NCBI GenBank assembly: GCA_037179385.1
Contig: CM074195.1
Location: forward strand, 13,925,887 to 13,989,886
Source of the DNA: Holothuria scabra
Taxonomy: Eukaryota > Echinodermata > Holothuroidea > Aspidochirotida > Holothuriidae
Direction of reading: 5' to 3'
Length of the DNA stretch: 64,000 nt
Position 1 is the stretch's first letter. Each line of letters opens with the position of its first letter. Shown piece after piece: positions 60,801 through 64,000 of the stretch. The position numbers were made by a program, and so were the translations under genes. The notes below the pieces were generated by a model that saw only the letters and a program-made list of their open reading frames with translations, did no database searches and had not been told where the DNA came from.

Positions 60801-61540
60801 TCAGCCATTGAACTAACCTTTCAATTATAAGAGTGTTTGGTGGTTGAGAGGATTACAGACTATACATGCTGTTAAAATGATATTAAAGTCAGAGACTTGC
60901 CAAAATAAAATTTTTCCTTATTTTCAAAGTAGGTTCTGTGTGTGGGGGTATGGAAAAAGTATATTTTCACAAGGGAAGTAAGGGGAAATTTGGAAATTGT
61001 TCCCTATTTTGAAACAAAAGTGTGATGTAAATGCTATTATATCACATTTGATGATATATTGCACTTTCAGTGCAAATATTTGCTGTGCTCCTCAAAATAT
61101 CTTTCTGCAAATTGACATTTTTTTAGTCTTTTTCTTACTACTGCCTTTTATTCAGTATGTAGCAGATAACATCAGATTCAATTCTTGTGAATTGTTGACC
61201 ACATTTTATAAAGTTTCTGTATATCTTTTAAGCTCCTTTTGCTTTTTTTTTTGTTTTGGTTGTGTCCCCTTTGTTGGCTTCTTTTGACCGATACTGTAGG
61301 CTCTGTGTTGGCTCTCTTGGCCTTTTGGAGTTTTGACTGAAGACTGAAGATTATGAAAACTTTTAACTTCTTCACACAGATTTTTACTTCACTCGTGCAA
61401 CTCCATCCAACCTATTTGATGTCTTAAAGGAAGATTTTGACTATCTGCTGATTGGAACTGTTCTGATTGGTTTATTGGTTGCTGCGATCGTTACAAGGAG
61501 ACTTGCATCTATGAAAGCACTTAGACAAGCCTGGCAATGA
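30777..61540 (+). CDS. EMC1: ER membrane protein complex subunit 1 (EMC1), complete, 23 coding exons
   Basis: EMC1 is the largest lumenal subunit of the EMC, which inserts tail-anchored and multi-pass proteins into the ER membrane. Here 23 exons, joined at GT-AG sites with matching phases, give 3033 nt (1010 aa; the vertebrate protein is about 990). Residues 1-26 are a signal peptide ([15 protein letters not shown] core), followed by the family-typical [15 protein letters not shown]. Residues about 30-480 form the PQQ-like beta-propeller (repeats such as [15 protein letters not shown]). Residues about 540-780 hold [12 protein letters not shown] and [14 protein letters not shown]. The C-terminal DUF1620/EMC1_C region includes [32 protein letters not shown] and [13 protein letters not shown]. 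One membrane helix (about 979-996) precedes the short tail ending ALRQAWQ. No lesion is seen. The start is the first ATG after the MITE, in context AAAATGG. Confidence 0.96.
31047..31703. mobile_element. Foldback element C2 ('TTTCCGCCC' arms)
   Basis: Left arm GGGTTACAGTTAGTTTCCGC; the right arm inverted is GGGGTCCGTTAGTTTCC. Blocks of GTTTCCGCCC and CTTTCCGCCCC are repeated in the arms. The 660-bp interior is uninterrupted and serves as the reference for the nested copy C1. No clear target duplication. Confidence 0.75.
31732..31886. mobile_element. Foldback element C3, inverted end fragment
   Basis: Reverse complement of the right 150 bp of C2: CGTTAGTTTCCGCCCTTTAC, then 'cttggggcggaaag', then the inner 'tttaaatttcaaatcca'. 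The rest of the element is absent. It sits only 28 bp from C2 in opposite orientation. Confidence 0.7.
32751..33020 (+). mobile_element. MITE G2, partial
   Basis: ACAGACTTCC, a (TA)n run, then ACATGGACAGAGG, followed by the G body (CACCACCGT, then AGCAAGATGGC). The far end is not clear. Confidence 0.55.
33118..33261 (+). mobile_element. MITE G, second partial copy
   Basis: CAGACTTCCTATATGCATTG, GACAGAGCA, then GTTGCTACCGTACATG and GGCAAGATGGCTGCCTGCTG; same order as the other G copies, truncated. Confidence 0.55.
35423..37070 (+). mobile_element. DR1-satellite element H-a
   Basis: Begins TTGGTTTGGATGATAAGAGA, then ATTCATGATGGCGTG, a (GT)n tract, and then about nine units of a 145-bp repeat. 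Each unit has GGTCAAAGGTCA, a GGGGTCA, GTTAACACGATATCTCAAG and TTCATATTTGGTATGTGGAT. It ends with the hairpin AATGCATTTTTGCATT followed by CTGG (37049-37068). A 3' hairpin plus CTRR resembles Helitron ends, and tandem repeats inside resemble Helentron/DINE-type elements; this assignment is tentative. Confidence 0.75.
35772..36656 (+). promoter_or_regulatory. Series of DR1 nuclear-receptor motifs
   Basis: AGGTCAAAGGTCA is perfect at 35917, 36063, 36208, 36352 and 36644, with a GGGTCA variant at 35772 and a one-mismatch copy near 36497. Spacing is 144-147 bp. AGGTCA-N-AGGTCA is the known DR1 target of RXR heterodimers, HNF4 and COUP-TF. Binding is not shown. Confidence 0.7.
37149..38778 (+). 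mobile_element. DR1-satellite element H-b
   Basis: Second copy, same orientation, 78 bp after H-a: TTGGTTTCGATGAAAAGAGA start, (GT)n, about nine 145-bp units, and the same 3' hairpin and CTGG (38757-38776). One perfect DR1 (37371-37383); later units have AAGTCAAAGGTCA and more decayed forms. It sits inside another repeat whose undisturbed relative is near 59090. Confidence 0.75.
39823..40013 (+). CDS. EMC1: EMC1 exon 2
   Basis: Completes DWRQQYVG and encodes [20 protein letters not shown] of the first propeller blade. Acceptor TTTCAG, donor GTAAGT, ends in phase 1. Confidence 0.95.
40014..41169. other. EMC1 intron 2
   Basis: Nothing recognised beyond splice sites. Confidence 0.6.
41170..41278 (+). 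CDS. EMC1: EMC1 exon 3
   Basis: [20 protein letters not shown], then QWETLGSQ; second propeller repeat. Acceptor CATAG, donor GTACAT, ends in phase 2. Confidence 0.95.
41565..41702 (+). CDS. EMC1: EMC1 exon 4
   Basis: Encodes [20 protein letters not shown] and [10 protein letters not shown]. Acceptor AACAG, donor GTAAGG, phase 2. Confidence 0.95.
41925..42025 (+). repeat. Copy of the interior of foldback A without its arms
   Basis: GATTGGCTGTTGAGAGTC then ATGTGACAAC, 'tcttcaagtgtgaaa' and 'ccttgaatatgttataatga' parallels 28300-28400 in element A. A weaker match lies at 39445-39500. Confidence 0.6.
42110..42185 (+). mobile_element. tRNA-derived SINE, 3' end
   Basis: 'aaaccaattggttagaaact' and 'aggccatctagctg' followed by a CTAACTAACTA tail. 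Confidence 0.65.
42925..43350. mobile_element. MITE G3 with 8-bp duplication
   Basis: TGTTAAGC flanks both sides. The ends are CATGGACTTCC and, inverted, TACGGACTACC, followed by ACATGGACAGAGCAT on both arms. The interior matches G1 (for example 'aaggtcaaaatcact' reversed, 'gccatcttg'). Confidence 0.8.
43726..43864 (+). CDS. EMC1: EMC1 exon 5
   Basis: [20 protein letters not shown] and [11 protein letters not shown]. Donor GTCAGA, phase 0. Confidence 0.95.
44020..44178 (+). CDS. EMC1: EMC1 exon 6
   Basis: Encodes [11 protein letters not shown]...[15 protein letters not shown] and ends [10 protein letters not shown], phase 0. Donor GTAAGTTGTG. The last 30 nt of this exon are the first part of a 66-bp repeat that copies the donor downstream, so the precise donor used could vary. 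Confidence 0.9.
44149..44676 (+). repeat. 66-bp tandem repeat of an exon-intron junction, 8 copies
   Basis: Units start at 44149, 44215, 44281, 44347, 44413, 44479, 44545 and 44611 (CAGTCTGGG), exactly 66 bp each, differing at only a few bases. Each has 30 nt of EMC1 exon 6 coding sequence, the donor GATA|GTAAGTTGTG and 33 nt of intron. Because 66 is a multiple of 3, the EMC1 frame stays open until a TAA in unit 2 (44275-44277). Confidence 0.97.
45934..46095 (+). CDS. EMC1: EMC1 exon 7
   Basis: [20 protein letters not shown] and [20 protein letters not shown]. Acceptor TCATAG, donor GTAAGT, phase 0. Confidence 0.95.
46674..46748 (+). CDS. EMC1: EMC1 exon 8
   Basis: [20 protein letters not shown] ending QSKR. 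Donor at 46749 (GTATGA) chosen because the alternative GTAAGA at 46741 breaks frame. Phase 0. Confidence 0.9.
47232..47324 (+). CDS. EMC1: EMC1 exon 9
   Basis: [20 protein letters not shown] then SQSRSVVM. Acceptor TTACAG, donor GTGAGT, phase 0. Confidence 0.93.
47819..47915 (+). CDS. EMC1: EMC1 exon 10
   Basis: [20 protein letters not shown]. The weak donor GTTGGT is the one that keeps frame with exon 11 (Gly codon split, phase 1). Confidence 0.9.
48372..48491 (+). CDS. EMC1: EMC1 exon 11
   Basis: [20 protein letters not shown] and [11 protein letters not shown], matching the conserved WSREESLA-EMVDLP stretch of the family. Phase 1. Confidence 0.95.
49416..49471 (+). CDS. EMC1: EMC1 exon 12
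   Basis: Short exon, [19 protein letters not shown]; family equivalent MFLKRLSSQLILLQ. Phase 0. Confidence 0.93.
49472..50855. other. EMC1 intron 12
   Basis: Nothing recognised; AT-rich with short T-runs near 50335. Confidence 0.6.
50856..51038 (+). CDS. EMC1: EMC1 exon 13
   Basis: Begins [14 protein letters not shown]; contains [20 protein letters not shown]. Donor GTATCT, phase 0. Confidence 0.95.
51520..51684 (+). CDS. EMC1: EMC1 exon 14
   Basis: [20 protein letters not shown] and [20 protein letters not shown], the most conserved central motif of EMC1. Phase 0. Confidence 0.97.
52611..52781 (+). CDS. EMC1: EMC1 exon 15
   Basis: [20 protein letters not shown] and [15 protein letters not shown]. 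Phase 0. Confidence 0.95.
53316..53553 (+). CDS. EMC1: EMC1 exon 16
   Basis: [31 protein letters not shown] and [20 protein letters not shown]. Donor GTGAGA, phase 1. Confidence 0.95.
53554..55594. other. EMC1 intron 16
   Basis: Contains a DR1-satellite-like fragment with one perfect AGGTCAAAGGTCA (53813-53825) and MITE D2. Confidence 0.7.
54347..54634. mobile_element. TTAA-flanked MITE, copy D2
   Basis: TTAA then AGGGCCAAACCTCTCACCCC; the inverse end GGGGTGAGAGAACTGGGCCT then TTAA. 280 bp. Best-preserved ends of the three D copies. Confidence 0.88.
55595..55705 (+). CDS. EMC1: EMC1 exon 17
   Basis: [32 protein letters not shown]. Donor GTAAGA, phase 1. Confidence 0.95.
55990..56090 (+). 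repeat. Tandem duplication of the 3' splice site before exon 18
   Basis: Two copies of about 50 bp (55990-56040 and 56041-56090), each with a T-rich tract and TTTATTTAG|GTCATGTGAC. The second is the acceptor that keeps the EMC1 frame. The first would lead into an in-frame TAG within 17 codons. Confidence 0.85.
56084..56196 (+). CDS. EMC1: EMC1 exon 18
   Basis: [20 protein letters not shown] and [13 protein letters not shown]. Phase 0. Confidence 0.95.
56945..57020. repeat. 19-bp minisatellite in intron 18
   Basis: GGGAGGATGGGACATGATT repeated about four times, ending 75 bp before exon 19. Confidence 0.9.
57096..57175 (+). CDS. EMC1: EMC1 exon 19
   Basis: [20 protein letters not shown]; family equivalent [20 protein letters not shown]. 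Phase 2. Confidence 0.96.
57176..58599. other. EMC1 intron 19
   Basis: A diverged piece around 57290-57540 resembles the DR1-satellite unit in reverse. Nothing else recognised. Confidence 0.5.
58600..58730 (+). CDS. EMC1: EMC1 exon 20
   Basis: [20 protein letters not shown], then [16 protein letters not shown], with the conserved TERGITSRHLL motif. Donor GTAAGT, phase 1. Confidence 0.95.
59087..59235 (+). repeat. Repeat F: undisturbed relative of the H-b insertion site
   Basis: 'gtaggtgtgctgttttatt' also precedes H-b (37131-37150); 'catctagg' and 'actcctcacagt'-like text that follow here resume after H-b at 38800. Suggests F is the host repeat into which H-b inserted. Confidence 0.45.
59646..59803 (+). 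CDS. EMC1: EMC1 exon 21
   Basis: [44 protein letters not shown]. Donor GTTAGT, phase 0. Confidence 0.95.
59876..59901 (+). repeat. 26-base G run in intron 21
   Basis: Unbroken G tract 73 bp after the exon 21 donor; capable of G-quadruplex formation in the transcript. Length may be affected by sequencing error. Confidence 0.8.
60555..60630 (+). CDS. EMC1: EMC1 exon 22
   Basis: [25 protein letters not shown]. Acceptor TTAAAG, donor GTGAGT, phase 1. Confidence 0.95.
61380..61540 (+). CDS. EMC1: EMC1 exon 23 (last coding exon)
   Basis: [43 protein letters not shown] and TGA. Contains the single transmembrane helix. Acceptor ACACAG. Confidence 0.97.
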
Positions 61541-62242
61541 AGGAATAGTGGTGCTGAGGTGGGAGGTGAGAGAACTACTACAGCGCCCTCTATAGAGGTG
61601 TGTGGAGAGCGTCTGATGGCAGCCCCATCATTCTATGGTGGTCACTGACAGACTACTCTGGTTTGCTAATAACAAGGAATGTAAGATTTATGACAGGGGT
61701 TTTGATAAATTTTGTTGAATGGGAAAAATGGAATTGGTTGTAATTATTATTATGCCATACGTTCTTGTAAGGGTGCATTGTCTTTTAAGACCGTCAGTCA
61801 CATAAAACTTACTGAGGATTGTGGGAGGGTTTTGGTATGCATTGTGTTTGTCCATAGTAAAGTATCATTGACAAATATGACACACACTAAAACTGTATGG
61901 TACAGTCCTTTGAAATTTGCTACTTTGAAAAAGGTCTTTTGTGTTGTTTTCATGTTGAGGTGATTCGGAAGGGTGACGTGAGGGTTAATATGAGGGTTGA
62001 TGGTATTGGGGAAGGTTGGTTAATATTGCCCTTGGTAATAATTGTGAAGATTAAGCATTTGAATAGATGAAAAAGAGATGTGGGATTTGTTACATTAGAG
62101 TTGGTACACATTTTCTTAGTTTACAAGTAAATTGTAAGTGTTATCTTTAGGATATGTTATTAAGTGTATTTTGGTGAATTGGCCTCAACTCCCTGTGTGT
62201 GTATTTATTTTGTATGCTTTAGCAAATAAATGTTTCTATTAT
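61541..62242 (+). promoter_or_regulatory. EMC1: EMC1 3' untranslated region with poly(A) signal
   Basis: AATAAA at 62225-62230, preceded by a GTGTGTATTTATTTTG stretch. The 3' UTR would be about 700 nt. No other coding signal. Confidence 0.7.
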
Positions 62243-62487
62243 GGCACGCCAAAAGGCTCACCAGATATGGTGATGTTCTAAAAATACACGTGTACTAACT
62301 GCTTACGATCATGTACTGATTTCATACGTTCATGTACTGTTTGCTTACGTACATGTACTGATTTCATATGATCATGTACTGACATTTAGTACATGATCGT
62401 ATGAAATCAGTACATGATCGTAACCAGTTAGTACATTAACATGTATTTTTAGAACATCATCATATTTGGTGAGCCTTTTGGCATGCC
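62243..62487. mobile_element. 245-bp palindromic (foldback) element
   Basis: The left arm GGCACGCCAAAAGGCTCACC and the reverse complement of the right arm GGCATGCCAAAAGGCTCACC align along almost their full length, with a very short loop near 62385. Arms contain repeats of TACATGATCGTATGAAATCA. It starts 12 bp after the EMC1 AATAAA. No clear target duplication. Confidence 0.9.
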
Positions 62488-62754
62488 ATATCTATAGTCT
62501 CTCACCCCGTCCCTTTGCCCCTTCCAACTTGATGTAATTGATTAGGTTTCAGCAAGTTTGTTTAAATATAATGGCTCAGTTCCTGTTAGCTGTAACTGTG
62601 TGTATGCATTATTCTCTTGTATCTTAACTGAACAATATTCCATTGTTTGTGACTACTTGTGCTTGGTATAGAGTTATTCTTACTATAGGTTTTGTATTCA
62701 GTATAGTGGAGTTGAATGAAGTTTAATTTTTATCAGTTTGGGATGAGTTAGGTT

Positions 62755-62945
62755 AGATGGAGTTTTACAGCCCAGTTGGTCCAAGTCGAGCTGGCCACAG
62801 CCTCTTTTCCAGTTGTGGCTCACTGGCTTGTTTTCCATACTCCATTGCTTATGCTGAGCACTCAGCACAACAGCAGTAGGTTCTGTTTTTTAAGTCTTTG
62901 GTTTGACCTGGCCAGGACTCAAACTCCCCACCTCCAAGTCTGATT
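62755..62945 (-). mobile_element. tRNA-derived SINE, nearly full length
   Basis: On the minus strand: a degenerate B box (GAGTTTGAGTCC), then 'gcataagcaatggagtatgg', 'aaaacaagccagtgagccac', 'aactggaaaagaggc', 'agctcgacttgg', 'ctgtaaaactccatctaac'. Matches the copy at 22108-22345. Confidence 0.8.
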
Positions 62946-64000
62946 TTGGGATGGGATTAAATAAACTAGATAGTTGTCTTTTTTCTTCACAGATTCTGTT
63001 AAAGCAACAGACAAATTTTATGGGTCTTGATTCTTGAATGAAAGGAAAATATACAGTTCCATTGAAAACTTCCATTTTAAATGGCTTACAAAAGTGAAAA
63101 GGAATACAAAGAAATTTTGAGTTTGTTTAATTTTGGTTTAATAATGGTTTTACATTGTTTAAGGGAGTAATGTGATCTTTACACTAATCAAGGGAGCAAC
63201 TTGTAAAATAGTAAGTTTTTTTTGTTTGAGCATTATGTTGATCAAGGTTGGTCATAAAAGTGGTAGGCAGGAATGTTATAGTAATACAGATGTTAACAAC
63301 AATACATAACATAAGAAAACCTCTTTTTTTTGGTATAAATTACATCTTGAAATATAATGTCATTTGTCAGTGGGCAGCATGCCTTGGGCAATTTCTGATA
63401 GTTTTGGAATGACATTCACACTCTGACAATTCCCACCTTGGACAATTTTTACCCATCATGACAATTATCCTAAGTATAACTTCCTCCATCAGATAATTTA
63501 AAGTTGTCTGTGGTAGGAGTTATTCAAGAAGAATTTGACAGAGATGAGAATTGCCCAGGTGGGAATTTTAATGGTGGTTGTGGTGTTGGGGTAATTTTAT
63601 GGAGAGTTATCATGGAACCATTCAGTTTGAAAGTTTAGTAATTTTAAATGAAACATTCAATTTACAGCAATATGTTGCACAATACCAAATCATAAGTGGA
63701 CTGGTTGATCAGTGTTTTTGCATTTCCTGGTAGTCTTCTTTATTTACAAGTGAAATAAAGATGTTGAAATCCAATATTAGCTAAGAAGGACTGTTAATGG
63801 TGTTTGTTTTTTTCAGTGGTGTCACTTCGAAGGCAAAATGAATACTTCATTTTTGTAACATGAGAAGTTTGAAAGCAATCTGGTGGTATTTTAATTTTGT
63901 TACTACTACTTACTGGTTGTCTTCATGAATAATTAAGGAATCCAATAAGTTTATCTGAGGTACGGCACTAATGAACAGGTTATAGGGTGTTATAAGCATG
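62946..64000. other. Non-coding downstream region
   Basis: No gene recognised. AT-rich, only short frames. Confidence 0.5.

Overview
The window is animal nuclear DNA. It is AT-rich, has GT-AG introns, and is crowded with LINEs, tRNA-derived SINEs, hAT-like and foldback transposons and minisatellites. The style suggests a marine invertebrate deuterostome (echinoderm or related), because foldback elements with short subrepeats in their arms recall the sea-urchin TU elements. No single feature proves the species.

One host gene is clear and complete: EMC1, the large lumenal subunit of the ER membrane protein complex, on the + strand. I traced 23 coding exons from 30777 to 61540. All splice junctions keep frame and the sum is 3033 nt (1010 aa plus stop), close to the vertebrate protein in length and order. 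Intron 1 (8.9 kb) is filled with mobile DNA. The AATAAA signal lies near 62225, just before a 245-bp palindrome.

The left half (1-30300) has no convincing host gene. From left to right it holds: a LINE 3' end (about 121-569, minus); an intact 736-aa Tnp2/CACTA-type transposase exon (1560-3770, plus) with subterminal repeats; a fragment of a DR1-rich satellite element (5611-5962); a palindromic 72-bp minisatellite (7430-7915); a 6.46-kb element with about 190-bp terminal inverted repeats and a 9-bp target duplication (9058-15512); a truncated CR1-like reverse transcriptase (15805-17165, minus); two hAT-like elements (19136-21016 and 22694-24921), the second splitting a LINE; another dead LINE (25391-27018); and a Russian-doll nest of three foldback elements (27053-29728), one of which carries a U2 snRNA fragment.

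The right half is EMC1. Points that bear on the gene are: a MITE with an 8-bp duplication ending 84 bp before the start codon; two tandem satellite elements in intron 1 carrying a regular series of perfect nuclear-receptor DR1 motifs; a 66-bp repeat at the end of exon 6 that copies the 5' splice site eight times in frame; and a duplicated 3' splice site before exon 18. None of these effects has been shown. They are read from sequence only.
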